Assembly (NCBI GenBank): GCA_021300015.1
Contig: JAJTFB010000062.1
Span: 1-50,788, forward strand
Source: Pirellula sp.
GTDB lineage: Bacteria > Planctomycetota > Planctomycetia > Pirellulales > Pirellulaceae
DNA length: 50,788 nucleotides
Reading direction: 5' to 3'
Part shown: in pieces, positions 36,415 to 44,672 of the stretch
How positions within the stretch are numbered: position 1 is the stretch's first letter
How the letters are laid out: each line of letters opens with the position of its first letter
Notes under the pieces: model-generated
What the model was told of the DNA's origin: nothing
The model's input: only the letters and a program-made list of their open reading frames with translations
Databases searched by the model: none
Translations under genes and position numbers: made by a program

Positions 36415-36996
36415 ATGAGTCAAGTGTTGGTCGTTCGTCCAGGTGCCACGGCCCTCGACGAGCAGGAACGGATGAAAGGGAGTTTAGATATCCCTTTATC
36501 CGAAGTCGGGAAACAGCAAGTCCTCTTAGCGATCGATCAGATCTCTAAATATCCTATCGCGATGATCTACTGCGGTCCTTGCGAATCGGCCAGCGACACG
36601 GCCAAGATGCTCGCAGAAAAAGCCAACTGCAGGTGGAAAATCTGCGATTGGCTCCGCAATCTCGACCACGGCCTTTGGGAGGGCAAGTGCATCGAGGAGA
36701 TCAAGCGTCAGCAGCCCAAGGTGTATCGCCAGGTCCAGGAAGACCCCAGTTCGTTCCATCCCCCCGAGGGAGAAACGCTCGCCGAAGCCCTGCGCCGGGT
36801 CGCCAAACAACTTCAGAAACTCCAGAGAAAGCACGCCAAAGAGGTCATTGCGGTCGTCATCCCCGAGCCCTTGGCCACCCTGGTCGCAACGCAACTGAAA
36901 TCCTCGCCATTCGACGACTTTTGGAAGTCCGAATGCGATGACGGAACCTGGGAAATGATCGACTCGGAGAAAGACTCCCTGAAACTCATGGCCTAG
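36415..36996 (+). CDS. Histidine-phosphatase-fold protein with catalytic residues lost
   Basis: The protein has 193 residues. The sequence follows the phosphoglycerate mutase/histidine phosphatase pattern: an opening strand VLVVRPGAT, KGSLDIPLSEVGKQQ, SASDTAKMLAE, DHGLWEGK, GETLAEALRRVAKQLQKL and a late VIAVVIPEPLATLV. In active members these read R-H-G, an Arg before xxTA, and a late H-G. Here the first His is Pro9, the middle Arg is replaced (SASDTA) and the late His-Gly is Pro-Glu. Only the Glu in DHGLWEGK is kept. It cannot form a phosphohistidine, so it is probably a binding or regulatory protein. It lies between rpe and accD, and its ligand is unknown. Confidence 0.85.
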   Translation: MSQVLVVRPGATALDEQERMKGSLDIPLSEVGKQQVLLAIDQISKYPIAMIYCGPCESASDTAKMLAEKANCRWKICDWLRNLDHGLWEGKCIEEIKRQQPKVYRQVQEDPSSFHPPEGETLAEALRRVAKQLQKLQRKHAKEVIAVVIPEPLATLVATQLKSSPFDDFWKSECDDGTWEMIDSEKDSLKLMA

Positions 36997-37090
36997 ATTG
37001 CCCCCGAGGATCAATTGCCCTAGCGAAACACTCAGGCTAAAACTTAGACCCACGGGCCCCTGGTGAAATCCCCCTAGCAACCGTCGAGTC

Positions 37091-37948
37091 ATGGCCATCG
37101 CTGATCCGTCCAATACCGAACCGACTTCCGGGCAAGAGCCCGCTACCCAACGAGGAATTCCCGAGGGGCTTTGGGTTCGATGCCCAGGCTGCGGGGAGTC
37201 GATCTACCGCAAGGAGCTCGAGAAGAATCTGAGCATTTGCCCCAAATGCCGCTACCACAACTACGTATCGGCCTGGGAGCGAATCGCTCAATTGCTCGAC
37301 GACGGGACCTTTGAGGCCCAAGACGAGCATGTCTTGCCTTCGGACCCCCTGCGATTTTCGGACAAAAAATCGTACGCCGATCGGCTTACCTCCGAACAAG
37401 CACGCACGGGTTTGACCGACGCGGCCTTGTGCGGCACGGGCATGATCCGGGCCCGGCGGGTGGCGATCGCAGTGACCGACTCGGCGTTTATCATGGGCAG
37501 CATGGGCTCGGTCGTCGGCGAACGGCTCACAAGGCTCATCGAGCGGGCCACCGAACATCATCTCCCCTTGATCATCGTCAGCGGTTCGGGGGGCGGGGCG
37601 CGCATGCACGAAGGGATTTTGTCGCTCATGCAGATGGCCAAGGTCTCTGCGGCCCTGGCTCGCTACCATGCCTCGGGTGGCTTCTTCATCAGCGTCCTGA
37701 CCAACCCGACGATGGGTGGCGTGGCCGCGAGTTTCGCAAGCCTTGGCGATTTGGTGTTTGCCGAACCCAAGGCCCTGATCGGGTTTGCCGGTCCGAGGAC
37801 CATCAAGGCCACCATCCGAATCGAGCTTCCCGAAGGTTTCCAAACCAGCGAATTTTTACTCGAACACGGGTACATCGATCGTATCGTCGAACGCTTCCGT
37901 CTCAAAACCGAAATCGCAGCCGCGATCGACTACTGCGGCAAACAATAA
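37091..37948 (+). CDS. accD: Acetyl-CoA carboxylase carboxyltransferase subunit beta
   Basis: This 285-residue protein is the normal size. The N-terminal zinc ribbon is [20 protein letters not shown] followed by PKC. The carboxyltransferase crotonase-type core has [20 protein letters not shown], the oxyanion region [20 protein letters not shown], and [20 protein letters not shown] with [14 protein letters not shown]. With AccA it moves carboxyl from biotin to acetyl-CoA, giving malonyl-CoA for fatty acid synthesis. accA is not in the window. The spacer of 94 bases after the preceding gene suggests its own promoter, but I see no convincing box. Confidence 0.96.
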   Translation: MAIADPSNTEPTSGQEPATQRGIPEGLWVRCPGCGESIYRKELEKNLSICPKCRYHNYVSAWERIAQLLDDGTFEAQDEHVLPSDPLRFSDKKSYADRLTSEQARTGLTDAALCGTGMIRARRVAIAVTDSAFIMGSMGSVVGERLTRLIERATEHHLPLIIVSGSGGGARMHEGILSLMQMAKVSAALARYHASGGFFISVLTNPTMGGVAASFASLGDLVFAEPKALIGFAGPRTIKATIRIELPEGFQTSEFLLEHGYIDRIVERFRLKTEIAAAIDYCGKQ

Positions 37949-37993
37949 TTCACCCTCGGGTCCAACCACCCGCCCTAAGCTCTGGGAAATAGC

Positions 37994-39130
37994 ATGATCA
38001 ACGCAACCCTCGACTCTTCGAAACCCTTTGCTCCCTATCGCCAACTGGGCAACGAGGAACTTTGCGAGCGGATCGCGCAAGCGAAGAAGACCCTCGGCAA
38101 AAGCTTGCTCATCCTCGGGCACCATTACCAACAAGACGAAGTCATCAAGCATGCAGACCTGACGGGCGACTCGTACCAATTGAGCAAGCTCGCTGCTGAA
38201 AGCCCCGATTGCCGCAACATCGTTTTCTGCGGTGTGCACTTCATGGCCGAGACGGCTGACATCCTGGCCAATCGACCCGAGAAGCTCAAAGAGCGCAGCG
38301 GTCAACGCGTCGCCGTCGTGCTGCCGGACATGGCCGCCGGATGTTCTATGGCCGATATGGCCGCAATCCGTCAAGTCGAGTCGGCTTGGAGCCAACTCTC
38401 CGAAGTGATCGACACCCGAGATCTCACCCCGGTGACCTACATCAACAGCGCCGCGAGCCTCAAAGCCTTCTGCGGAAAACATGGCGGTATCGTCTGTACA
38501 AGCAGCAATGCCAAAGCGGTCCTTGATTGGTCCTTCGCTCAACGCAAACGGGTGTTCTTCTTCCCCGACCAACACCTCGGTCGAAACACGGCCCTTAAGA
38601 TGGGAATTCCCAATTCCCAAATGCCCGTGTGGAACCCTCACGAAGAAGAGCACGGCGGAAACAGCCAACAAGCCATCGAGGACTCGAAAGTGATCTTGTG
38701 GAAGGGGCACTGCTCGGTCCACCAAATGTTCCAAGCTTCCCACGTCCATCAGTTCCGCGAAAAGTATCCCGGGATCCAAATCCTGGTGCACCCCGAATGC
38801 CCTCAAGAGGTCAACGACATCGCCGACATCTCAGGCTCGACGAGCAAGATCATCGAGACGGTCAAAAAAGCTCCACCCGGTTCCCAATGGGCCATCGGCA
38901 CCGAACTCCACTTGGTCAATCGCCTCAAAGAACAACACCCCGAACAACAAATCCACTTTCTTTCTCCCCTGGTCTGCATGTGCGCGACGATGTATCGAAT
39001 CGATCTTGCACACCTTTGTTGGAGCCTCGAGAACATCGTCCAAGGCACGGTTGTCAATCAGATCCACGTCAAAGAGGACGTCGCTAACTGGTCGCTGATC
39101 GCCTTGGAACGCATGCTCGCGGTTAAATAA
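37994..39130 (+). CDS. nadA: Quinolinate synthase NadA
   Basis: This 378-residue enzyme condenses iminoaspartate (from NadB) with dihydroxyacetone phosphate to quinolinate in NAD synthesis, using a [4Fe-4S] cluster. Motifs are LLILGHHYQQDEVIKHADLT, DSYQLSKLAAE, FCGVHFMAETADILAN, GIVCTSSNAKAVLDW, FFFPDQHLGRN, WKGHCSVHQ, VHPECPQEV and SPLVCMCATMYRID. Cysteines in FCGVHF, VHPECP and VCMC are the likely cluster ligands; the longer type of NadA has this spacing. It needs Fe-S assembly, which the suf operon in this window would supply. The start at 37994 lies 45 bases after accD. Confidence 0.96.
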   Translation: MINATLDSSKPFAPYRQLGNEELCERIAQAKKTLGKSLLILGHHYQQDEVIKHADLTGDSYQLSKLAAESPDCRNIVFCGVHFMAETADILANRPEKLKERSGQRVAVVLPDMAAGCSMADMAAIRQVESAWSQLSEVIDTRDLTPVTYINSAASLKAFCGKHGGIVCTSSNAKAVLDWSFAQRKRVFFFPDQHLGRNTALKMGIPNSQMPVWNPHEEEHGGNSQQAIEDSKVILWKGHCSVHQMFQASHVHQFREKYPGIQILVHPECPQEVNDIADISGSTSKIIETVKKAPPGSQWAIGTELHLVNRLKEQHPEQQIHFLSPLVCMCATMYRIDLAHLCWSLENIVQGTVVNQIHVKEDVANWSLIALERMLAVK

Positions 39131-39175
39131 TTATGCTGTTCTATCATTTTGCGGTTCAATAAGTTTCCCGCTTAG

Positions 39176-39202
39176 TTACTGTAGATCGATTCGCTTTATA
39201 CT
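39176..39202 (+). promoter_or_regulatory. Possible promoter of the permease gene
   Basis: TATACT at 39197-39202 matches the sigma-70 -10 box at 5 of 6 positions, 32 bases before the ATG at 39235. TTACTG at 39176-39181 could be a -35 box, but the spacing of 15 is short. The AT-rich 104-base gap after nadA supports a promoter here. Confidence 0.4.
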
Positions 39203-39234
39203 CCCCTGGCATTTCACTTCCTAGAAGAGCATCC

Positions 39235-40317
39235 ATGTCTAAACTTCCTTTCGTCTTGCTCTTTACCGCAATGACTGCCTTCTTTTGGGGAATCTACGGC
39301 ATCGTGCTCCACAAAGGAACTTCCTTGATGGAGCTCAAAGAGAAGACCTTTCAGGGGGAATTCGGCGTTTCGCTCCGAGCGTTTGTCGGGGTAGGACTGG
39401 CCTATTTTCTTATCGCTGTTTTGGTCCCCGTCGCTTTGCTTAACCGCAAACGCGAGACTGGATTCTGGTCTGTCAGTGGAACGGTCATGTCGTTGTTTGC
39501 CGGCACCGTCGGTGCTCTAGGAGCACTCGGGGTGACCCTAGCTCTGGCGTTCAAAGCCCAAGCCATCTTTGTCATGCCGATCGTCTTCGGCGGAGCCCCG
39601 GTCGTCAACACGCTGCTGACATCCTACCTGAACAAGTCCTTTAAGCAGATCAAGCCGATGTTTCTCGTCGGTATGGCCATGGTCGCCTTTGGAATGATCG
39701 GTGTGTTCTTGAACAAACCGCAGCCCAAAGCCGTCGACGGCGAGGTCGCGTTGAATTGGCTAGCTGTTGGCCTGTCGATCGGTTTAGCCGTTCTGTGTTG
39801 GGGCTCCTATGGCCCATTCCTGCACATCGGACAATCCAAGATGGGTGGGTCGCGACTGCGACCTTTCTGCTGCGTCGGAATCGCGTATTTCCTTATCGCT
39901 GTGATCATCCCCGTGGTGCTGCTCGAATCGATGGCTATGCATCAGACCAGCGGCTACCGAATACCAGGCATGATCTGGTCGATCCTTGCCGGAACGTGCG
40001 GCGCGATGGGCGCCCTTGGGATCATCTTGGCGTTTACCTACGGCGGCAAACCGATCTTCATCATGCCGCTTGTTTTCGGTTTCGCTCCGGTGATCAACAC
40101 GATCGCGAGCATCGTTGAAAAAGGAAAGTTCGACAGTCTCAATGCGATGTTCGCAGGATCTTTGCTCCTGGGAATCCTCGGCGCTGTGACCGTTCTTCTC
40201 AACGCCCCGAAATCCGCACCGCATGGTAAACCGGCTCCCGCCCCTGAGCCGGCCAGTGTTCCCTCGGTCCCGTCGCATGCTCCCGAATCCCCCGAATCCC
40301 CACTGTCTTCGTCCTGA
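39235..40317 (+). CDS. Ten-helix permease with internal duplication (RhaT/DMT-like)
   Basis: The protein has 360 residues with about ten transmembrane helices. The two halves are related: FFWGIYGIVLHKGTSLMELK aligns with LCWGSYGPFLHIGQSKMGGS; LRAFVGVGLAYFLIAVLVPV with LRPFCCVGIAYFLIAVIIPV; and GTVGALGALGVTLALAF with GTCGAMGALGIILAF. This is the drug/metabolite transporter-like arrangement. The best family fit I can see is the RhaT L-rhamnose-proton symporter or a related sugar permease, but I cannot assign the substrate. The C-terminal 40 residues are Pro/Ser/Ala-rich and cytoplasmic. No catabolic genes are next to it. Confidence 0.85.
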   Translation: MSKLPFVLLFTAMTAFFWGIYGIVLHKGTSLMELKEKTFQGEFGVSLRAFVGVGLAYFLIAVLVPVALLNRKRETGFWSVSGTVMSLFAGTVGALGALGVTLALAFKAQAIFVMPIVFGGAPVVNTLLTSYLNKSFKQIKPMFLVGMAMVAFGMIGVFLNKPQPKAVDGEVALNWLAVGLSIGLAVLCWGSYGPFLHIGQSKMGGSRLRPFCCVGIAYFLIAVIIPVVLLESMAMHQTSGYRIPGMIWSILAGTCGAMGALGIILAFTYGGKPIFIMPLVFGFAPVINTIASIVEKGKFDSLNAMFAGSLLLGILGAVTVLLNAPKSAPHGKPAPAPEPASVPSVPSHAPESPESPLSSS

Positions 40318-40320
40318 ATC

Positions 40321-40349
40321 CTGAGCATGCCATCGCTTTAGGTTATAAT
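40321..40349 (+). promoter_or_regulatory. Promoter of the Gfo/Idh/MocA homologue
   Basis: A perfect -10 box TATAAT lies at 40344-40349, 43 bases before the ATG at 40393. The -35 region 17 bases upstream (CTGAGC, 40321-40326) is weak. The gap of 75 bases between the genes supports independent expression. Confidence 0.5.
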
Positions 40350-40392
40350 GGCGTTCTGAACATCCGCTCCCCGCATCCGAAAGCAATTTGAC

Positions 40393-41475
40393 ATGGCCAA
40401 CACACGACGCGAGTTTCTCTCTGCCGTTTCCACTGCTGCTGCCCTGAGTGCTCTGCACACCCAGGCGGGTGCTTCCGTAAGTCCCGCACAGCTTGCCTCT
40501 GCAAGTTGTGCTCCCGCCATGGGGATCGCTCTGGTCGGCCTGGGCGCACAGAGCCTTCGAAACGTCGGCACCCTGCTAGCCAATCCCCTGCTTGCCAATC
40601 CTCTGCTTGCCAATCATCCCGCTTGCCGAATCTCAGCGCTGGTCTCAGGCGATGCGAGTAAAGCTCAAGCTTATGCGAAGGCATGGAGCATCGATCGGAG
40701 CCATGTCTATGACTACGACTCCTTCGATCGTATCGTCGCCGACGAAGCGATCGACATTGTTTATCTGGCAGTGCCGACCGGGATGCACTGCGAACTGGCC
40801 GTGCGGGCTGCCAAGGCTGGCAAGCACGTTTTCTGCGAATCCCCCATGGCCATCGATTCGGTCGAGTGCCGCGAGATGATCGATGCTTTCACGAGGCACT
40901 CGCGACGCTTGGCCGTTGCAAGCGCACCGCTGGCTCGGTCCTCGAAGTGCTTTGGCCCGATCGAGTCGATCGACGCGGCCCAGTCCCTTCGAATCGAACA
41001 ACCCAATTCCTGGCGGCTAGACCGGGCCCTATCCGGTGGCGGGGCGGTCTTTCAAGCGGGTATCGACGTGCTTCGCACCTCTCGGCTTTGGGCCGGGTCG
41101 GATCCGGTTTGGGTCATCGCCCAAGAGAGCAAAACCGATGCTCGGCGATTCGCCGGAATCGATGAGTCGGTCACCTGGACCCTCGGATTCGATAACGGGA
41201 CAATCGCCCACGGAGCCGTGAGCTTGAACTACCAAGGCCAAGGTCATTTGCGAGTCCAAGGTCAGTTGGCCAGCCTCAGTTCGGAATTCCCAAACCAGAA
41301 CCAATGGTCCAGGGCCGACCAACTCCTGGCCTTCGCTGGTTCGATTCAAGGCAAGCCGGTTATTCCCGACAATCGTTTCAATCCTCTCGACGCCCACGAA
41401 GCCCTTCAGGACGTCGTTCTGGCTGAAGCGATTTTCCGTTCGATCCAAGAGCGACGCCAAGTACAATTAGGTTAG
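40393..41475 (+). CDS. Tat-exported Gfo/Idh/MocA homologue lacking the catalytic lysine
   Basis: The protein has 360 residues. The N-terminus has a twin-arginine signal (MANTRREFLSAVSTAAALSA), so the protein is periplasmic. The Rossmann motif is IALVGLGAQSL. In the usual EKP motif, lysine is replaced by serine (GKHVFCESPMAID, Ser150), and the later GGGxLxDxGxH site reads GGGAVFQAGIDVL, without its histidine. A 15-base unit is repeated three times in frame (40573-40617), giving LLANPLLANPLLANHP near the cofactor-binding end. The substrate-binding domain is shorter than in the copy at 2139. It may bind a ligand without catalysis or use other residues. Confidence 0.85.
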   Translation: MANTRREFLSAVSTAAALSALHTQAGASVSPAQLASASCAPAMGIALVGLGAQSLRNVGTLLANPLLANPLLANHPACRISALVSGDASKAQAYAKAWSIDRSHVYDYDSFDRIVADEAIDIVYLAVPTGMHCELAVRAAKAGKHVFCESPMAIDSVECREMIDAFTRHSRRLAVASAPLARSSKCFGPIESIDAAQSLRIEQPNSWRLDRALSGGGAVFQAGIDVLRTSRLWAGSDPVWVIAQESKTDARRFAGIDESVTWTLGFDNGTIAHGAVSLNYQGQGHLRVQGQLASLSSEFPNQNQWSRADQLLAFAGSIQGKPVIPDNRFNPLDAHEALQDVVLAEAIFRSIQERRQVQLG

Positions 41476-41523
41476 TCACACTCGACAGTGCCCATGCAAC
41501 CTAACCTTGGAGACGTTTAGCCC

Positions 41524-42546
41524 TTGGATGCCAACCGATCATGGGACCCCGCATCCCTGGAACCTCAAACCGAAGTCCAACTCTATCCGACGATCGGATA
41601 CCCCATCGAACGAGGTTCGCTCTGGCGGATACAGGTCCAAGGTAGGATCTGCTTAAACACCGTCCCGTCGCTCGCAAAACGGCTTATGCTCAAAGCCTTC
41701 ATCCGAGCCCTCGAGCTCGACGAGTCGACGGCCAAGAGCGTTCTGTTCCAAGATCGTATCCACGGGTTCCTCGTCAGCCCCATGGTCCGCGAACGGATCC
41801 GAGTCTCGATCTCCAACCAACAGTACGTTCTGTCTGGAAGGTCCAAGTCCAGCGGTTTGTTTCAATGCCGACTCGATCTGCCCCGAAGCCAACTCGATTC
41901 CCATCGCGAATGCTCGATCCAATGGGACAATGGCATCCGACCGATCAGCAGCCAGGTGTTCTTGGCCGATGATACCGGTGTGAGCGTGATCACCGACATC
42001 GATGATACGATCAAACAGACCGATGTGTGCAGCCGTCGAAAGATGCTCCGGCGAACTTTCGCCGAACCCTTTACGGCCATCGACGGGATGGCCGAGATCT
42101 ACCAGGAATGGGCCTCCCGAGGTGCGATGTTCCACTACGTCAGCAGCAGTCCATGGCAGATCTACGACTCGCTCAACGAGTTTCTCCGCGCCGCGGAATT
42201 CCCCGTTGGCAGCATGCACCTGAAATGGTTTCGACTCCGGGATGAGCTGATAAAAAAATGGCTGATCATCCGACGCAAAAGCAAATTCGGAGTGATCAAT
42301 AACATGGTCAAGCGCATGCCCTACCGGCACTTTGTGCTCGTCGGCGACAGCGGCGAGAAGGATCCGGAGATGTACGCCAAGATCGCATCGAAGTATCCCA
42401 AACAGATCGTCCGTATCTGCATCCGTCAGATCGACGCCAACCCCATCGATGCTCCCCGTTTGCACAAGATCTACAAACGCTACGGGATGATCGCTCCGAT
42501 CCAAGTCTATTCCAACGCCAAGCAACTTGGCTCCTCGCCTACCTAA
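41524..42546 (+). CDS. App1-like phosphatidate phosphatase family protein (DUF2183)
   Basis: The protein has 340 residues and starts with TTG; GGAG lies about 11 bases upstream. The C-terminal half is the App1 catalytic domain of the HAD type: VITDIDDTIKQTDV (the DxDxT nucleophile), MFHYVSSSPWQIYDSLNEFL, and HFVLVGDSGEKDPEMYAKIA. The N-terminal half is beta-rich and resembles the non-catalytic part of bacterial App1-like proteins. In yeast App1 dephosphorylates phosphatidic acid at the membrane; bacterial homologues are not well characterised. There are no membrane helices or signal. The last 20 bases overlap in another frame with a longer reading of the next gene. Confidence 0.9.
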   Translation: MDANRSWDPASLEPQTEVQLYPTIGYPIERGSLWRIQVQGRICLNTVPSLAKRLMLKAFIRALELDESTAKSVLFQDRIHGFLVSPMVRERIRVSISNQQYVLSGRSKSSGLFQCRLDLPRSQLDSHRECSIQWDNGIRPISSQVFLADDTGVSVITDIDDTIKQTDVCSRRKMLRRTFAEPFTAIDGMAEIYQEWASRGAMFHYVSSSPWQIYDSLNEFLRAAEFPVGSMHLKWFRLRDELIKKWLIIRRKSKFGVINNMVKRMPYRHFVLVGDSGEKDPEMYAKIASKYPKQIVRICIRQIDANPIDAPRLHKIYKRYGMIAPIQVYSNAKQLGSSPT

Positions 42547-42553
42547 AGACGCT

Positions 42554-43711
42554 ATGCCAGTCCGTGTCCTGCCAGCACGCTCGATACCGCATCGAATCGC
42601 ATTTGCCACCGCCTGCATTTGCCTGCTCTCGGTGGGGTGCGAACCGAATTCCCAACTCGAACCGCCACGTGGGCAAGCGACCGACTCGAGGAGCCTGCTC
42701 TCGGATCGATCGCTTGTCGAACGGATCGATCGGACCCTTGCCTTCAATCGCGATCGACGCGTGCTCGACGTCGATCGCAATGCAGCTTGGCAAGTCGCCC
42801 ACGGAGCGGTGGCTTATGGAAACGACCTGAAACTCCAAGTCGATGGACAGAGCGTTGCAGCCCTGAAGTACCTGTTCGAGGGTGGCCAAATGCGAGGCTG
42901 GGAAATCGATGCCGGACCGGCGCTTGCAAGCACCCAACGCCCGAGTCTACAAGCCTATGTCGAGGCGGGTAGTTACGTTGGCCAAGGGCACGTCGATCAG
43001 TTTCTCGGGTATCTATCCCAAGCCTCCTTGCCATTGAACACACCGATTCGTCTTGGGGATCAAACTCTGACGATCGCCGATTGGGGGCGCACCGCCCAGC
43101 ACTTGGTACCCAATAATCCTTACCGCGAATATAGCTGGACCTTGATTGCACTGACGAATCTCTTTCCCGATGAACTCACCTGGACGGCTGCCGACGGCAA
43201 AGAATGGACGCTCGAACCGCTAGCGGAGTTCGAAGCCAAACAGGATCTTGCAGAGAGCCCATGCGGTGGGATGCACCGCTTGATGGGGCTTGCCCATACG
43301 GTCCGATACTGGAAGAAAAGGGAGTTGCCATTCCGAGGCGGTTGGCTTGCAGCCAAACTGACGGTCGACCAAGCCATCGAGACGATCAGGAAGTATCAAA
43401 ACTCCGACGGCAGCTTTTCGACCAACTACACCATCCGGCCCGGAACCAGCGCCGATTTGAGCACTCGCATCGGGACTACCGGCCATACGCTTGAGTTCCT
43501 CGCCTATGCCGTCGAACCCGATGAGCTTCTAGCTCCTTGGATGCAGCGATCCGTCGAACGGCTGTGCGAATGGCTCGATGCGGCCTCGGACGTCGAGCTC
43601 GAATGCGGAGGACTCTACCATGGTTTGAGCGGACTGCGCATCTACCGAGACCGCTTGCCCAAAGCCAACTCGGGAGCGAACGTAAACTCGCCGGCCAAAG
43701 AAATACCCTAG
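42554..43711 (+). CDS. Lipoprotein with terpenoid-cyclase-like helical fold, unknown function
   Basis: The protein has 385 residues from the ATG at 42554. A signal with a lipobox (AFATACICLLSVGC) indicates lipid attachment at the cysteine. The mature region is mostly alpha-helical, with YREYSWTLIALTNLFPDEL, CGGMHRLMGLAHTVRYWKKR, a repeat-like QNSDGSFSTNYTIR, TTGHTLEFLAYAVEPDEL and CGGLYHGLSGLRIY. The NSDGSFS and GHTLEFL segments recall alpha/alpha-toroid proteins such as squalene cyclases and prenyltransferases. Planctomycete homologues exist, but their function is not known to me. It sits 7 bases after the App1-like gene, probably in the same transcript. Confidence 0.75.
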   Translation: MPVRVLPARSIPHRIAFATACICLLSVGCEPNSQLEPPRGQATDSRSLLSDRSLVERIDRTLAFNRDRRVLDVDRNAAWQVAHGAVAYGNDLKLQVDGQSVAALKYLFEGGQMRGWEIDAGPALASTQRPSLQAYVEAGSYVGQGHVDQFLGYLSQASLPLNTPIRLGDQTLTIADWGRTAQHLVPNNPYREYSWTLIALTNLFPDELTWTAADGKEWTLEPLAEFEAKQDLAESPCGGMHRLMGLAHTVRYWKKRELPFRGGWLAAKLTVDQAIETIRKYQNSDGSFSTNYTIRPGTSADLSTRIGTTGHTLEFLAYAVEPDELLAPWMQRSVERLCEWLDAASDVELECGGLYHGLSGLRIYRDRLPKANSGANVNSPAKEIP

Positions 43712-43747
43712 AGAAGATTCGAACCGCTTGAAGACCTTGAATGCTCG

Positions 43748-44608
43748 CTACGCGTTTGCCAATTCGCGAAGAACTCTCAGGTTGATCGCGTCCCATTCCT
43801 GACCGCTCTCGTCTTGCCCTTTTTCGGTCTCAAGATACATCGGCCATTTCTTCAAGACCCGGTGCTTGAGGACCCGCTCGAAGCCCTCGCGGCCGATGGT
43901 GCCAAGCCCGATATGTTCGTGCCGATCGACGCGGGATCCGCAGCCTTTTTTGCTGTCGTTCAGATGCAAGGCGCGAATCGCTTCGAGCACGCCATGTTTC
44001 TTGGCATCTTTCTCCCAAGCTTGGAATCCGCTGAGACTCGAAAAATCATAACCTGCCGCATGCGCATGGCAGGTATCGAAACAGACCCCAACCCGCATCG
44101 ACTCGCCGGTCCGCTCAAGCATCCATCCGAGTTGTTCCATGCTCCAGCCCAAACACGACCCTTGTCCAGCGGTGTTCTCGAGCAGCAACCAAGACTTCTT
44201 AGCGCCGACTTGCTCGGCTACCTTGGCCACCCCATCGACGATCCGCTGCATCCCTGAAGCTTCATCGGAGTCGACAAAGGCTCCTGGGTGGACCACGACC
44301 CCATCGAGCCCCAATTGCTCTGCCCGCTGCCATTCGATGACCATTCCATCGATACTCTTGTTCCAGAGTTCGTCTTTGGGTGAGGCCAGGTTGATCAGAT
44401 ACGAGGCGTGCGACAGGGGATTGGTAACCCCGGACTCCTTGAGCGATTGGTTGAACCGATCGACCTCACTGCCGAGGATCTCCTTGGCGTTCCACTGGTT
44501 GTTGTTCTTGGTAAAGAGCTGCACGACATCCATACCGAACTGCGAGGCAGCATCGACGGCCTTGTAGTAGCCGCCAGCGATGCTCATGTGGGCACCGAGT
44601 TTAACCAT
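43748..44608 (-). CDS. nfo: Deoxyribonuclease IV (AP endonuclease)
   Basis: This 286-residue TIM-barrel enzyme cuts DNA at abasic sites in base excision repair and uses three zinc ions. Motifs are VKLGAHMSIAGGYYKAV (His ligand), FTKNNNQW, SHASYLINLASP, VVVHPGAFV, LLLENTAGQGSCLGW (Glu ligand), VCFDTCHAHAAGYD, IRALHLNDSKKGCGSRVDRH and HIGLGTIGREGF, ending with PMYLETEKG. The zinc ligands are all present, so it should be active. It converges with the lipoprotein gene (37-base gap) and follows the DUF1552 gene on the same strand after 64 bases. Confidence 0.96.
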   Translation of the reverse strand: MVKLGAHMSIAGGYYKAVDAASQFGMDVVQLFTKNNNQWNAKEILGSEVDRFNQSLKESGVTNPLSHASYLINLASPKDELWNKSIDGMVIEWQRAEQLGLDGVVVHPGAFVDSDEASGMQRIVDGVAKVAEQVGAKKSWLLLENTAGQGSCLGWSMEQLGWMLERTGESMRVGVCFDTCHAHAAGYDFSSLSGFQAWEKDAKKHGVLEAIRALHLNDSKKGCGSRVDRHEHIGLGTIGREGFERVLKHRVLKKWPMYLETEKGQDESGQEWDAINLRVLRELANA

Positions 44609-44672
44609 CGAGGGTTCTTTCTAGAATCAATTGGAAAATCGATCGGGACGCTATTTTTCGAAGGCTAGCCGA

